From contig OV050030.1 of NCBI GenBank assembly GCA_920105625.2, forward strand, positions 178,389,315 through 178,453,314: a stretch of DNA of 64,000 nucleotides, read 5' to 3'. Source of the stretch: Clusia tigrina (Eukaryota > Arthropoda > Insecta > Diptera > Clusiidae). The notes under the pieces were generated by a model. That model worked only from the letters and a program-made list of their open reading frames with translations, was not told the DNA's origin and searched no databases. The position numbers and the translations under genes are program-made. Below are positions 22,806 to 35,440 of this stretch, one piece after another; the stretch's first letter is position 1, and the number at the start of each line of letters is the position of its first letter.

Positions 22806-24519
22806 TTACTCGGCTTTAAATCTACCCGACCTCCGAAGAAATGGAAGTAGATCCTGTGGTGCCAAGGAGCCAAGTTGGTTACTCCTCAGCACATCAGTGC
22901 CAAAAATCCTAAACCTGATTCGAACAAAGGCAGTGCAGACGCAAAGAAAATGGTCCGCCGTCTCGTCTTCTTCTCCACAGGCTGGGTACAGCGCACTGTC
23001 TGATATGCCAATCCTTTCCATGTGCATAGCCCACAGAAAGTGCCCTGTCATCACGCCAACCAACAGCCTGCAGTCCCTCCTACCTAAAGATAGAATTAAC
23101 AGTGACATGTCATCCAGTCCGGGCGAACTGAAGCTGTCAAAGGATTTGATAGCAAATCTAATAGCAGCCTCATTCGCCACAGTTCTGGCGACATACCAAT
23201 CATGTCGAGAGGGTGCAGCTGCCCTGACAACAGTTCCGACCAAAGGTGGTTGTTGACGGGCTATGCTTACCTGATTTCCTGGAAAGTGTGACTCCAACAG
23301 CAAGCCGAGTGTCTCACTTTACCTCTCCGTATAGGAGCCATCAGGTTTCCTGAGCGACCCCATCTTAGCGGTTTGGTCCTTTTTCAGGACTTTCACCAGT
23401 TTTGCCGTGTCACTCAGGGATTCGATATCACTGCAGAAGTCTCTAAAAGAAGTCCTTTTCAAGTCCCGAAATAGCTTCTTGTAGTCCCTCTGAACACGTC
23501 GATATCGTTCCCAGTCCTCATCAAGATCAAGATTCGTCTTGAGGGCCCGGTTGAGGAGTTTTCTAGACTCACGCCTCAGCACCTGAAGCTCTCGGTTCCA
23601 CCATGGAACAGGAGTCCGGCTAAGAGGAGGTCTAGTTGGACAGGCTAGCTCGAAGCTGTTTGTTAGAGCAGTGTTGAGATGTTCAACAGCCGCCTCAATG
23701 TTTTGCTCCTTGCGAAGTTTCAGTGGCGTCACGTAATTGCTCCCTGAACTTCGGCCAGTCTGTTTTTCTTGGGTTTCTGGTGGGCAATGGCATCTGCGCC
23801 TGCTCGCCACACTGAAACTCAATGTATCTGTGGTCCGAGCACGAGTCTTCGGCGAGGACCCTCCAGTTGTTGATCGACCACCCCAGTCTTGGATTTGACA
23901 GAGTGACGTCAATTACCTCCTGCCTTCTCGTAGTCACAAAAGTAGGCTGCCTGCCTACATTGTGGATGTTCAGGCTGGAGGAGGCAATATACTCGAAAAG
24001 TCGAGAGCCCCGCTCATTGCACTTGCTGCTGCCCCAGATCGTATTCTGGGCATTAGCATCGCAGCAAAGAACCAGACCAAGATTGCGCCGCTCACAGAAC
24101 CCTACGAGAGTGGCGACCTTCCCAGGTGGTGGCGCCTCCAAAGCATCGTAAGGAAAGTAAGCAGATGCAATCACAAACCTCGACCATCCGTGCATACTCT
24201 TAAAACTAATCTCTGCCACAACCAGATCCTGACAACAGAATGCGTCAAGGCAGGCCGCTGCGAGATGGGATGGTATTATACGACCGGCTCTAGGTCTAAT
24301 CGAGTTTCTGTCATATAATATCGTGGCTCCTTCCAACAAGCCAAGGCCACAGAGGCGACCCCTAAAGACCCAGGGATCTTGTACTGTTGTTATGTGGGGT
24401 GATGGGTGCAGCTGGGTGAGTCGTCTACTTAGGAGTACAGTAGCGGCCTTAGAATGCTGCAAGTTGATCTGCGTAACCGTCAAAGGACGATAGCTACGAG
24501 AATCGTCCGAGCCATTCAT
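22806..24519 (-). pseudogene. LINE ORF2: endonuclease retained, RT/RNase H missing
   Basis: The frame starts at 24,519 with an APE-type endonuclease: TQINLQHSKAA at the start, ASAYFPYD, CDANAQNTIWGSS and DSCSDHRYIEF near the end. This enzyme would nick target DNA to prime reverse transcription. A frameshift near 23,730 passes into the frame 23,912 to 23,319 (linker with WWNRELQVLRRESRKLLNRA). An in-frame TAA (23,319) precedes the last frame, 23,303 to 22,806. There KSFDSFSSPGLDDM runs straight into the C-terminal region with CACGEEDETADHFLCVC. The reverse transcriptase and RNase H domains expected between them are absent. Confidence 0.85.
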
Positions 24520-25707
24520 CTGGGAAAGACATGAAAGGTTACAGTCCCAAAGAAGAGACTCAGACGGCTCCGGTACCGAGAAACCATGACATCAACAGTG
24601 GTCTCATCCACTCGCACCACAAGACTAGCACCTTCTTTACCATCCCGGTTGCTACCCCTGGTGTGGGAAAGAACTCTGCAAAGCCTCGAAAGGACATCTG
24701 TGGTCGTCAGATCGGGATCCGGAATCCAGCAGATGTCCTTCCTGAGGGACACGCCTGCTTCGCTATAGACCGCGAAGCGAGTGGTCCCCATGGGGGGCAC
24801 GTCATTGACTGCACCCCTGAGCCAATCAAAGTTGGCCTGAGACGCGCACGACACCTGTAGAGTGCCGTCCTTTGTCTCATAGCCCTTCGAATTAGCTTCA
24901 GGACCGGAGGCAATGACGCGACGCATCAGATGACCTTTGCAGTGTTTTATTTCTGCATCGGTTAGCTGATGGTCAGGCCCCAGCTTCCCACTCACCGCCA
25001 TTGGTTGCGGGCCCTTAGCCTTCTCGCTGTACGAAGTGCTTGGGCGAAAGTCCAGCTCACCACCCGCCACTGGCAGAGATTTCGCCGGCCAGATGGTTTT
25101 GCTGGATGCGAGGGGCTGGGCAAACTGCAGCTTATTGGCAACATTCTTCCCCGCCACATTAGCCGCCACCGAGGTTTCGCTCGTACCCTTTGAGGTCGTG
25201 GCGCCACCAGCAGTAACAGCTGCAGGGCAGGTGGGAATGCTGTTCTCAGCAACAATCTTCCGCCGCTTACCTCGCGAGCGAGCTTTCGGAGCGGTCAATC
25301 CCTCCGCAGGCTCGGTGGCTTCCGTGGGTGTCACTTCCGCCGACCTGGTCCTTTTGGAGGGAGTCGACACAGAAGGGCCGGCAGAGCCACGTGAGGAGCC
25401 TATCAAGCCGCTTCCTTCTCTGTCTCCTCGCTTGAGTTCGCATTGCCCTAGAACCACTGGTCGGTCGTTCCGCCACTATGGTGATCTCCCGACGCAGGCC
25501 CTCTGGATCCAGGGTACGTTCCTCCGTCTCTGAAGAAGAAGAGATTGCGGTAACAATCCCCGTCTCCTCCAGGATGCGCTCTCGCTGATAAAGGCGAGAG
25601 ACTTCAGCGATGGTTGGGGCCTCCAGAATCCGTGCCCCTGCCACCGAAGCGGGTGGATTTCCACATGCGTGGGTTCCACCTGGAGTAATTAACCTATTGT
25701 TGTCCAT
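24516..25707 (-). pseudogene. LINE ORF1 (Gag-like) with frameshift
   Basis: Two overlapping minus-strand frames, 25,707 to 25,267 and 25,457 to 24,516, form one gene with a 1-nt shift near 25,445. The N-terminal half is low-complexity, rich in Ser, Thr, Ala, Pro and basic residues, with a nuclear-type basic cluster (SRGKRRKI). The C-terminal half (LTDAEIKHCKGHLMRRVIA to the end) resembles the small globular domain of unknown function (DUF4780-like) found in insect LOA/I-type ORF1 proteins. There are no CCHC knuckles. It ends in ATGA, overlapping the ORF2 start by 4 nt, which suggests reinitiation of translation. Confidence 0.75.
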
Positions 25708-25916
25708 CGCCAGACAGTGGTTTTTGTTCGGGACTCCTCCCTAGCCAGTTTGGTCCGCGGATGGTACCCATTCTCTATACCATCATTGTGATAGACAGAC
25801 AGCCATAACTCCCGCCCCTCCTAAGAGGTTCAGAAGTAATGTCATTTGCCTACCAAGGGTCCCCCTATCCGCCACCTTAGGACGCGTCCGATGGGATGTC
25901 AGGCAAATCCAGCACG
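25708..25916 (-). other. 5' UTR of the LOA-like LINE
   Basis: Non-coding sequence between the ORF1 start and the boundary with the plus-strand LINE fragment. The boundary at about 25,916 is set by where the inverted-duplication copies (25,917 and 46,433) cease to match. The two LINEs therefore meet head to head here. Confidence 0.55.
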
Positions 25917-27836
25917 GCTTTACACTCCTTAGTCTCTAGTATTGAGTTGCTCCCTGCGCAACAAGGAGTTCTCCCTAGTGGCTTTCCTGGACATTCAGGG
26001 AGCTTTTAACAACATCAAATCAGACGCAATAATCGGTGCGATGCTAGACTTGGAAGTGGAAGCCGCCATTAGCAGGTGGATTGAAAACATGCTTAGTAGC
26101 AGGATAATCAATTCACAGCTGGGGGCGGCGTCGGCCAAGAAGTCCGTGTGCAGAGGCACACCTCAAGATGGAGTTCTTTCACCCCTACTCTGGAATCTTG
26201 CTGTAAATCAGCAGCTTCTTCGGCTGGAGAGGGAAGGGTGCAAGGGGGTTGCGTATGCGGGTGATGTTGCTATTAGTATCTCGGGAAAATACATATATAC
26301 TTTGAGGGACTTGATGCAACACATGTTGAACATTCTCTCTAAATGGACTACTGACTGTGGGTTAGGGGTTAATCCGACCAAGACTAAGCTGGCGCTCTTC
26401 ACTAGGAAGTATAAAATTCATCAATTTATTGCTCCAAAACTAATGGGTGTAGATATTAACCTTGTCGAGGAGGCTAAATATCTGGGAGTGATCCTAGATA
26501 GGAAGCTGAACTGGAAGGCTAATATAAGCGAACGCATTAGGAAGGCTCAAGTAGCTCTGTACTCTTGCAAAAAATGGGGGCTACAGCCTAAGGTAGCCTA
26601 TTGGATATACGCAGCTGTGGTACGACCAGTCCTTTTCTATGGGGTGCTTGCTTGGTGGACAGCCAATAGGCTGATAACAAAGGTACAAAAAATGGCAGAG
26701 GTATTAATAAGTATTGCCATTAGAACGACTCCAACGGCAGCATTGGACATTATGCTCAATCTGCTGCCTGTTAGGATTTTTGGCGAAAAAATGGCTGCAA
26801 ACTCAGCTATAAGGCTAAAAGCTACGCATCAATGGGTTGCCAGAAATGTAAGTCATGCGTCCATTTTAAGACATTTTGAGGGTATTCCTGACTCTTTCGA
26901 CTACATCACACCAATGTACGCCTTCAATTGTATGTGCAAGATCTCCATTCCCTCCAGGGACGAATGGAAGGATAGCATCCCTCCTCATGTAGAAGGGGTT
27001 CACATCTACACAGATGGATCCAAATTAAAGAGTAGGGTGGGAGGTGGTGTATTCTCAGAAGATTTGGACATTAACATGTCCTTTAGGATGCCCGACCACT
27101 GCAGTGTTTTTCAGGCAGAGGTCGCGGCTATAGAGACAGCACTGTCTTGGCTAAGAAAGAAGAAGATATCTGGATTTTATATTTGCATTCTGTTCGACAG
27201 CCAAGCTGCTTTGCGCTCCCTGGATTCGGTTATTATCACCTCAATAGCCGTCTAGAGCTGCCGCAAATCTTTAGACGAGATAGCTAAGCAGACCCGTCTG
27301 CATCTGTGCTGGGTTCCCGGTCACAGAGATATTCCAGAGAACTGCAAGGCTGATGAACTTGCCCGTAACTTTACTAACATACCGATTGAACCAGATAGGT
27401 CGAACTTCGGTGTTCCTATTGCCACATGTAAGCTCTTAGTAAATTTAATATCCTTAGGAACAGCGGGCAGGCGCTGGTCTGAATTTTCAGGATGTAAAAT
27501 AGATAGAAAAACCTGGCCAGAGATAAATTTCTGGCTCTAAATAAACAAAGCATAGGTTCCGTGATTAGCTTCCTAACGGGGCACTGGACTCTAGGCACAC
27601 ACAGGTGTAGGCTGGGGATCGCCTCTAACGGCTTCTGCAGGAGTTGCATGGACGAGGAGGAGGAAGAGTCCATTGATGGACTCTTTGGGAAATATCTCAA
27701 AAAAAGATTATCTCCATCAACTGCTTCATTAAAAGCTCCAAATGGCTGGACTTTTGAAAGGGATGGGACCTGTTTTCTTATGCGGTATCAGAAAGGGTCA
27801 ATGTTGGCCGCCTTACCTACCTACCTACCTACGGCA
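25917..27836 (+). pseudogene. LINE fragment a (RT, RNase H, zinc tail), left arm
   Basis: The plus-strand frame 25,942-27,255 covers an RT with FLDIQGAFNN, GTPQDGVLSPLLWNL and the active-site region CKGVAYAGDVAI, where the usual YADD reads YAGD. This is followed by RNase H with YTDGSK and FQAEVAAIETALSWL. A TAG at 27,253 ends the frame; further RNase H (WVPGHRDIPENCKADELA) and the CRSCMDEEEEES region follow in broken frames. Compared with the right-arm copy it lacks ~66 bp at the zinc motif and five codons after TAN, but keeps SPLLWNLA. It is truncated at the 5' end in mid-RT. RNase H-bearing LINEs of the I/LOA/R1 group fit best. Confidence 0.85.
27810..27834 (+). repeat. (TACC)n tail of LINE fragment a
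   Basis: About five TACC repeats close the LINE fragment. Short tandem repeats at the 3' end in place of poly(A) are common in I-type LINEs. The right-arm copy has the same tail at 44,462-44,483 (minus strand). Confidence 0.8.
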
Positions 27837-29400
27837 GGTTATACTTACTGTTAGAATCTCCTCGGCACAGCATGCATACACGAACGGCAAATCGACAGAC
27901 ACGGCACTAAACGTACTCATTGGTATAGTGGAAAAAGCCATTCAGCAGAAGCCATTTTGCACTGGCGGCTTCAATGACATACTCGTAAAAGGTGCTTTTA
28001 GCAATATAACTGCGGACGCCATTACGGGAGCATAAGAAACCCTGGGCGTTGATCCTATTGTGTTTGTTCTGATTGAGACTATACTCGTCAGTAGAAAGGT
28101 AACTGCCAGCTTAGGTACCTATGGTACACTTTAAGCAGACAGGTCTGCAGGTCCTCAGAGAGGAGTTCTCTCCCCCCTGCTCTGGAATTTGGTGATAAAA
28201 CCCTTATTACTAGCGCTACAGAGGGGCTGCCACGTCATCGCCTATGCTAACGACTTGGCAATTGTGATTAGAGGGAAATATCCAAACACTCTTATGAATA
28301 TTTTGCGCTCTAACATGGCCAATTGCCACGCTTACTTGTTGGACGGAAAGAAGGGGTTTAGGGTTAAACCCCGAAAAAATGGAATTAATCCTTTTCTCTA
28401 AGCAAAATACATCTCCTAAGGTCTCCCCGCTACTATACAAAAATTTTGAAATTCCGATAAAGCAGACAGTCAATTTGGGACTAGTACTAGATAGGAAGCT
28501 TACCTAGAAACCCAATATTGAGGAAAGAGTTACGCTTGTAAAGTACCGGTCGGAATCAGATGGGGCCTATATAGGATTCTGATATGGGGGCCAGCCACTC
28601 AGAAACAACGGCTATTCTGTCCATTTCTGGTGCTTTAAGGACCACCTCAACTGAAGTATTAGAAGTCCTTTTCAACCTATCTACATTAGAACAGGTAGGC
28701 AAACAAGTGGTCACCGCATCAGTGCTATTGCTGAAATGCACGGCGTTATGGCATGATCGACAGATTGGCCACTCGACTATCGTGCATACCTTGAGTAGTA
28801 TTATCCAGCACATTGCCCACTCACTATCTATTCTCAACTATGATAAGTACTATCAGACACATATTCCGTCCAGAAGAGAGTGGCAAATACTCATGCCATG
28901 GAGAAGGGGGGAACAGTATTTCTACAACGACGGATCCAAACATGACGATAGAGTCGGCTTTGGAGTTTTCTCAAAATAACTGGGACTGGAGCTTTCGTTT
29001 CGTTTCCCCAACCAGTGCAGTGTTTATTAAAAAGAGGTCCTAGCCATAAAGAAGGTAGCCGTTTACTTAAGTAGGCATGCTGTAACAAAGAATTTTATAA
29101 ATATCTACTCGGATACCCAAGCGGCCAGCAAGTCAATGAACTCGGTGACACTGAAAACAAATGTTGCTCAGGACTGCCGGGCAGACCTAAATGATATCAG
29201 TACCCTTTACAGGGAACTCCTAATATGGGTTCCGGGGCATAAGGATATTGAAGAGATCTGTAGGGCTGATGAGCTAGCCAGACGGGGCACCAACCATCCT
29301 TTATGCACGGGCAGATGTGAGGTTGGAGTACCAATTGCCACTTGTAAACTGATGCTGAAGGATAGCGTCTTGCGTGAGGTCAATGGGTCTTGAGCACACG
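27837..29400 (+). pseudogene. LINE fragment b (RT, RNase H), left arm
   Basis: A second, related LINE starts abruptly in the RT (SSAQHAYTNGKSTDTALNVL) and runs through broken frames: the active site reads YANDLAI, then QILMPWRRG, NDGSKHDDRVGFGVFSK (RNase H) and LIWVPGHKDIEEICRADELARRG, ending at VNGS near 29,393. Both ends are truncated. Errantivirus B is inserted at 29,400. Numerous stops and an internal 40 bp loss relative to the right arm show a long-dead copy. Confidence 0.8.
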
Positions 29401-29659
29401 AATTACGTACTTAAGACGTTGAATTCAGTTTAAAAACTGTTCTTTATTTATTTCATTCTCTTTGTTCTTAGTCTACCTTAACAAAATATGAATTGCAGCT
29501 ATTCTGCAATTCAGCATAAACGTATCTCTAATGAGTTGGAAAGCATTCCCATGGTTTTGATGGCGATACGAAACCTTTGGGTTTGCTGTGACAGACAGAC
29601 AGGTAACAAAGTATGTGTTTGTACAAACACATATTTTGTCTACTTGATTGTATGTAACT
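29401..29659 (-). repeat. 3' LTR of errantivirus B
   Basis: 259 bp, starting AGTTACATACAAT and ending ACGTAATT on the minus strand, and matching 40,486-40,744. The purine tract GGGATGGAGG (29,660-29,669) precedes it. The end of env reads into it. Confidence 0.95.
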
Positions 29660-31152
29660 CCTCCATCCCTGGTAGAAAAATTCTCCTGAATTAGGTAATT
29701 ATATATTGTCGTATCTTTCGCAATTTCTTCAACTGCTTTGTGTTGAATATTTTTTTGAATTTTGATTCGTATATTATTTTTCTTAACAATTATAAATATA
29801 ACAGTCAATGTGACTACCATAATTATGATTAACGTTGCATTTATACCATATGAGATATTTCTGGTTGACTTCAATTCTTCAATCATTTTGATGTTTTCTA
29901 CTTGGGTTATTTTTAGTTGATTAAAGTTAATTTCATGTTTTTTTGTGAAATTGTACAATGTTTCATCGTTATCCTATGCAAATTTATCATAGGTGTACAT
30001 TTTCTTGTTTGAGTATTCACTATTTAATATTTTTATTGAACAATTATAAAATTCTTTTAAGCTGTTTCCATTGCAATTTATTAGTTTTCTGTCATCACAA
30101 TTGTGTATTAAAGAATTGTTTTTTGCATTTTTAATTATTATGGTTTCTTCATCAACATAAGTTACTGATTGTTCTCTATTAATTTTAAGTTTACAATTAT
30201 TATGAAAAATACAATTTGGACTTTTAATTAATTTTTGTAGGGTTGTATGTTCTTTATATAAATAATTTATATTGCTTATTTTTACAAAGTATTGTTGTTC
30301 TTCTTCGATTTCTAAAAAATTTGTATTTGGTATAGGTAATATTAATTTTACATTAGTTGTTTCAAAGTTAGTAGGTATTTTGATGGCAAATACCAGTATA
30401 TTATTATTGTAATACATAACACCTTGTTGTACTAATTTTAATTTGTAAAAATCTATGTTAAATGTTTCGATTTCGTCTATTATTATATTATGTTTGGCAG
30501 ACCCAATGTTGTCTTGTATTTGGTTGATTCTGTTCTCTATGAATTTTAGTTTGAACATTATGTCCGAAAAATGAAAATGTTGGGCAATATATTCGTTCTG
30601 TGATTGCAATTCTTTAATAGCTTGAATCGTCTTGTTTCTGTCATTAAAAATTGTAGATTTTAATAATTTAATGCTGTCTGAGAAATGTTCATTTATCAAA
30701 TTTTGTTTGTTTATTGCATTTATGGCATTATGACTATTTTGGGTCACTATATTTAAATATTCAGTTATTATGTTTCTATCTTCATCGTCCATAGTACCAA
30801 AGAGCCATTTTTGCCAAGATCCGACAACATTGGCAAGTCCTCTTTTAAAACGAAATTGTCCTAAAGGAATTATAGATTTTAATTTACTTTTCAATACCTG
30901 AATTTCTTTTGCTATTAACCCTTTATTTATAATTTGTATGTTGTTTATGTAACTTTCAATATCTTCTATTACGGCATATATCTCCTGAGGATCTATCAAG
31001 TGTAATATAGTTACAGTCTCATTTACTATTTCTACAGACTTAACGTTTATAACAGCAAATCCTTGGTTCTGATTAAGAGGTTTGACCTGGAGCGTTCCGC
31101 AGCCGGGATATATATTAATGAGTGTCACCAATATTATTATGGCAATCTGCAA
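29473..31152 (-). pseudogene. env: Envelope gene of errantivirus B with one nonsense codon
   Basis: The frame opens at 31,152 with a hydrophobic leader (MQIAIIILVTLINIYPGCG). It then shows a furin-like basic site (RFKR) followed by GLANVVGSWQKWLFGTMD, the conserved region of insect errantivirus fusion proteins. A long helical region with NxS/T sites follows, then a transmembrane segment (INATLIIIMVVTLTVIFIIV) and a basic cytoplasmic tail that runs into the LTR. An in-frame TAG at 29,974-29,976 splits the gene before the membrane anchor. The protein would mediate membrane fusion and cell-to-cell spread in this family. The length (~560 codons including the LTR-encoded tail) is near normal. Confidence 0.92.
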
Positions 31153-34075
31153 ATTTCAATGGACGTTTAATGTTGGTAGGATGTACATTTTCTAAATTTC
31201 TTTTAATAAATTTGGGTTGTTCTTTATGTCGTACACTCCTATAATTTTTTATATAACCTTCTTGTCTTTGTTCTACATAATTGTCACGTTTATTATTTTC
31301 CTTGCATAATATCTGATGTTTTTTTGATTCGATACGATTTTTTATTGTATTGTGATCAACTTTTTGCTGTTCAGCTTCTAACGGAGTGCATTTAATAGTT
31401 GAATGATAGGTATTGTTATAGAATTTTATTGATTTCGCCATTTGAATAATTATTGGTAAGTTTTCCTCAAGATTAAGTACCCTTATTTTCTCTGATATTG
31501 TATTATTTAATCTTTCAATGTCCGAGTTTCCGGTATGGCTATTAGGTTTAGCTGCATGGTATTCAATATTTGTCTCCTCTAAAAACCTTCGGACATTTAC
31601 TGTATTAAATTCGTTATCAAAAACAAGTTTCTTTATGTTTCCTTTTATAGCTAAGAATTCTCTGATTTTCTGAATAATAGTTTGGTTATTCCTATCTGGA
31701 AGGTGGAAGTGTACTGCGAATTTCGAGAATTTGTCTTTAAAAATTATAAAAGATTGCTTGCTATTGACATATGTGTCAACATGAATTATTTCATTTGGCA
31801 TAGATGGGGTTTCAGTATGCTGAAGATTCGGTTTTATAGGATTTCTATCGTATTTAGCGGATGTGCAGTGATCGCAATTATTTATAACTTTATGAACTGT
31901 AGTTTTAAGTTCTGGGTTATAGATTCGGTGTTTAATTCCTTCATATGTTGGAATAATTCCTGAGTGACCTGTTTCTTTTTTGTGATATAACGCTATTTGC
32001 TTTTTCAACTCCTCTATATTTTTAACATCAGTGGCAAAATAGGTGCATTTGTGGAATTTAACATCTATTCGGTTTTGATAATATTCTTTGATACCACTTT
32101 GATATTCAGAAAATTGAAATTTGAAGCGATTGACAACTGTATCGAGAATATGGATATTGTCATTTAGGTTTTCGTCTTGTAATAAATTCTACTCAGTGTT
32201 TATAGTTTCCACTAAAGGTTCGGTTTCATCGATACGGCTTAAGAAATCAGCTATGTGATTTTCTTTACCTTTAATATAATCTATTTTAGCGTTATAGTCC
32301 ATTAAAATGACAAGCCAACGCTGCAGTCTAGGATTTATATCTCTACCGTTATTCTTAGCTTGTAACCACTTGAGTGGTTGATGATCTGTGCTAAGATCAA
32401 ACTCTACTCCGTAGAGATATGGGCGGAAATATTGTGTGCTCCAAACAATGGCTAATAGTTCTTTTTCGATTGTAGAATAATTTCTTTCATGTACATTTAG
32501 TGTTCTGGAGGCATAGCATATTGGATGACCCTCTTGGGTTAGAACAGCACCCAATGCAAAGTTACTAGCATCAGTTATGAGCTTAAATTTTTTATTAAAG
32601 TTTGGATATCTTAAGATGGGTGGATTTACCAGAATATCTTTCAATTGCTCAAAAGCAGCAATAAAATTGGGATCATTTGAATTTACTTTTGAATTTTTTT
32701 TCAAATATTTTGTCATAGGATATGCAATTTTTGCATAATCTTTTATAAATTTCCTGTAAAATCCCGTCATCCCTAGGAATGATTTTATCCTTTTTTGTGT
32801 GTTTGGAAGCTTCAACTTCTGAATTATTTCCACTTTTCTTGGGTTTGGTTTGGCACCTTTAGGTGTAAGAACATGACCTAAAAATTCCGTTTGGTTTTGT
32901 AAAAAATTGCATTTATCTATTTGGATTTTTAATTTGGCTTCCCGAAGCCGCTTGAATATTTTTTTCAAGTTAGTTAAATGCTCATCTAAAGATGTGCTAA
33001 ATATTAAAATATCATCCAAATAAACAATACAAATTTTATTTACATAGTCCCTTAGTACGGAGTTCATGAGTCTTTGGAAAGTAGATGGAGCATTTTTTAA
33101 TCCAAATGGCATACGAATAAATTCGTAGTGTCCAAATGGAGTAGAAAATGCAGTTTTTTCCCTGTCATTTTGTTTCACCAAAATTTGATGGAACCCTTTT
33201 GCAAGGTCGACTGTTGAAAAATATTGGGCTCTGCCCAGTTTATCCAAAATTCCTTCCATATGAGGAATAGGAAATTTATCAGTTTTGGTGTATTCGTTGA
33301 GCTTCCTATAATCCACGACTAACCTCCATTTTTTGATACCAGAATTGTCAATTTTCTTGGGTACAATCCAAAGAGGGCTATTGTACGGGGAAGTACTTTC
33401 TTTAATGAAATTTTGCGAAAGCATTTCATTAATTTGTTTTTGGATTTCATTTTCATGAACTCGTGGGTATCGGTATATTTTAGAATAAAGAGGTTTGTCT
33501 ATAGATGTTGGAATTTCATGTTGTACTTCATGAGTTGCCGTTAGTTTATCTCCGTCTTTATAAAATAAATCTTGAAATTCTTCCAATAATTTTCTTAATT
33601 TACAATTTTCATCCCGATTTAAATGATTTAAATTAAGTTGATTAATTTGACTGAAATCTGTATCTTCAATCGTCTGAATTGTATTGATATGATACGGAGA
33701 TTGTTCTTCAAAAAGGATCTTTTTCCCAAAAATGTCCACAAATCTATTCTCTAAGTCCATTTTTGCTTTAAGGGGTATGAGAAAGTTTTGACCTATAATA
33801 GCATCATAGTTGCGGTTTGATATATTTATTACTTTCCAAGACAATGTCCCTGGTATATTAAATTCCCTAGGAAATGGTGTAATAAGGCCAGTGGATGTAG
33901 AACCTGTGCCACTTAGTGTTCGAAATTTAAAAGGTTTTATTAAATCTATTTCAAGAAATTCGTCCTTGAAAAGATTATTTTTTATTATGCTAGTTTCTGA
34001 TCCTGTATCAATGAGACAAGTAACTATTTTACTTCCTTTCGTAAGTGCTATTAAGGGTAATTTGGATTTTGAGTG
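31115..34075 (-). pseudogene. pol: Pol polyprotein of errantivirus B (PR-RT-RNase H-IN) with one nonsense codon
   Basis: The frame lies -1 relative to the end of gag, as expected for ribosomal frameshifting. Protease: LIDTGSE near 34,010. RT: RLVVDYRKLNEYT, FRM region with PFGLKNAPSTFQRLMN and active site YLDDIL. RNase H: FKLITDASNFALGAVLTQ, STDHQPLKW, ADFLSR. Integrase (32,008 to 31,115): HHCC region with HKVINNCDHCTSAKYD, a core with HVDTYV and DNEFNTVN, and NSHTGNSDIERLNNT. A single in-frame TAG at 32,189-32,191 separates RNase H from integrase. All catalytic motifs I checked are present. The 3' end of pol overlaps the env start by ~38 bp. Confidence 0.94.
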
Positions 34076-35091
34076 GTTTTGAGAAAATTTACTTCCTCGT
34101 CATCTGATTCTTCTTTTAAATGATCTATATCCATTGGAGTGGCTTTACTTGTAGATAATTCAGATTGGGGTTTTGTGAATGTTTTTTTTCGAGAGCTATT
34201 TGTATATGTGTTTCTATTTTCATATTGATTTTTTGGAAAATTAGTTTTTTTTTCTGTATCTGTTTTTTTATCTTTTCTACATCTTTTGTCAATTGTTCTT
34301 TTATCATCTAGTAGATATAACTGTGAATAAACATTTTGCAAGGATTCTATGCTTAGAGTTTGTCCCACAATACATCCCCTAAATTGTCAATCGATTTTCG
34401 TCATAAGAATTTGAGTTAAGTCTCTGTCCACATTGTCCGGAGAGTACAGTTCTGGTTTATCATCGTCATAGGTATATATTTCATTTATTTTAAGCTTTGA
34501 CTCCAATACAATGCTAAAGAGTTCTCTAAGACTACTTACTTTTATGTTTCTTATATAGTTAAATATATCTGCATAGGTTTTTTTCGGTCCATACTCCTTT
34601 TTTAATTGGTCCTTTATTGAATTCCAATTCGCTTCGTCAGGTAGTAGTCCTATTAATCTTCCAGGGTTTCCAATAATTTTGGAATTTCTTATAATGCCAG
34701 TGCTATAATTGATGATGTCGATATTATTTCCGCAAAGTTTGAAGAAAGTCTCAACACTGTTAATAAACTGCAATAGCTGTTGACCTTTTCCAAACGGTTG
34801 GATCTGGTTAAGTTGGCTTAAGACCTCATTAAGACTAAGTCCTAAACGAAATGTCTGCCGTTGCTGTTGTGGTTGATTTTGTTGCTGCTGATGTTCCTGC
34901 CGTTGTTGGAGTTCAGCCATCATCATACTAGCTTGGTCAGACCTCAGTTTTGTTTCCGTCCAAATGGCCTCTCTTTGGGCCAGCTCTTGTTGTAAACTTA
35001 TCTGGGCTTGTTGCTGGTCCTTTATATATGCCTCTTGTTTTAAAACAATGCACTCTAAGTGTTCGATTCTATTTCTTATTTCTTCATTCAT
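34051..35091 (-). pseudogene. gag: Gag of errantivirus B with one nonsense codon
   Basis: The likely start is the ATG at 35,089-35,091 (MNEEIRNRIEHLE); the longer frame to 35,154 enters the inserted LTR. It contains a coiled-coil N terminus (residues ~1-60), a Gln-rich stretch, and a capsid-like region (LSLNEVLSQLNQIQPFGKG, then LLPDEANWNSIKDQLKKEYG). An in-frame TGA at 34,387-34,389 precedes the C-terminal part (34,368 to 34,051), which is basic and ends EVNFLKTTQNPNYP. It has no CCHC knuckle, as in many errantiviruses. Gag would package the RNA. Confidence 0.87.
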
Positions 35092-35107
35092 TTTTATTTT
35101 ATTTATT

Positions 35108-35344
35108 TGTAAACCTAGTAACTTATGACACAGTATAGTACCCCTTAAGCTCATGTAAACTGCATGTTAGGTCTTGGCACCACTTATTGGCAGCACTCGG
35201 TCATCGAACAGAGCTACGTATAAAACAATCGCTGCCGGCTTCGCTTTTTTCCGACGACCGAACGTAAAACAGGTGCCAAGACCGCGGTAAAAAGAAAAAA
35301 CAATAATTTCGCTATAAAATAAAAGAAAACTTAAATTGTCTAAA
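35108..35344 (+). repeat. 5' LTR of the nested mdg3-like element
   Basis: 237 bp, beginning TGTAAACCTAG and ending near TTAAATTGTCTAAA. It contains a TATA-like CTACGTATAAAACAATC near 35,215-35,231. It matches 40,055-40,291. Confidence 0.92.
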
Positions 35345-35440
35345 ACTCAGATGTGGGGCAGTTTAAACCCAAATCAATAAAACATAAAATTAAAATTTTT
35401 TTTTCAATAAAATAAGCGATTTATCCTGATTATCCGGATT

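Larger units (their letters stand above)
22712..25916 (-). mobile_element. LOA-like LINE with reverse transcriptase deleted
   Basis: A minus-strand LINE with a 5' UTR (25,916 to 25,708), an ORF1 gag-like gene, an ORF2 that starts by ATGA overlap, and an A-rich tail (22,730 to 22,712). The tail abuts array A directly. ORF2 keeps the endonuclease and the C-terminal zinc motif but lacks the RT and RNase H region. Together with frameshifts this makes it a dead deletion derivative. The clade call rests on the ORF1 type and the C-terminal CACGEEDETADHFLCVC motif. Confidence 0.82.

Noticed and set aside
24531..25533. Long plus-strand frames over the LINE ORF1 and endonuclease
   Set aside because: They are shadows of the GC-rich minus-strand LINE genes, which have family motifs; the plus frames have none.
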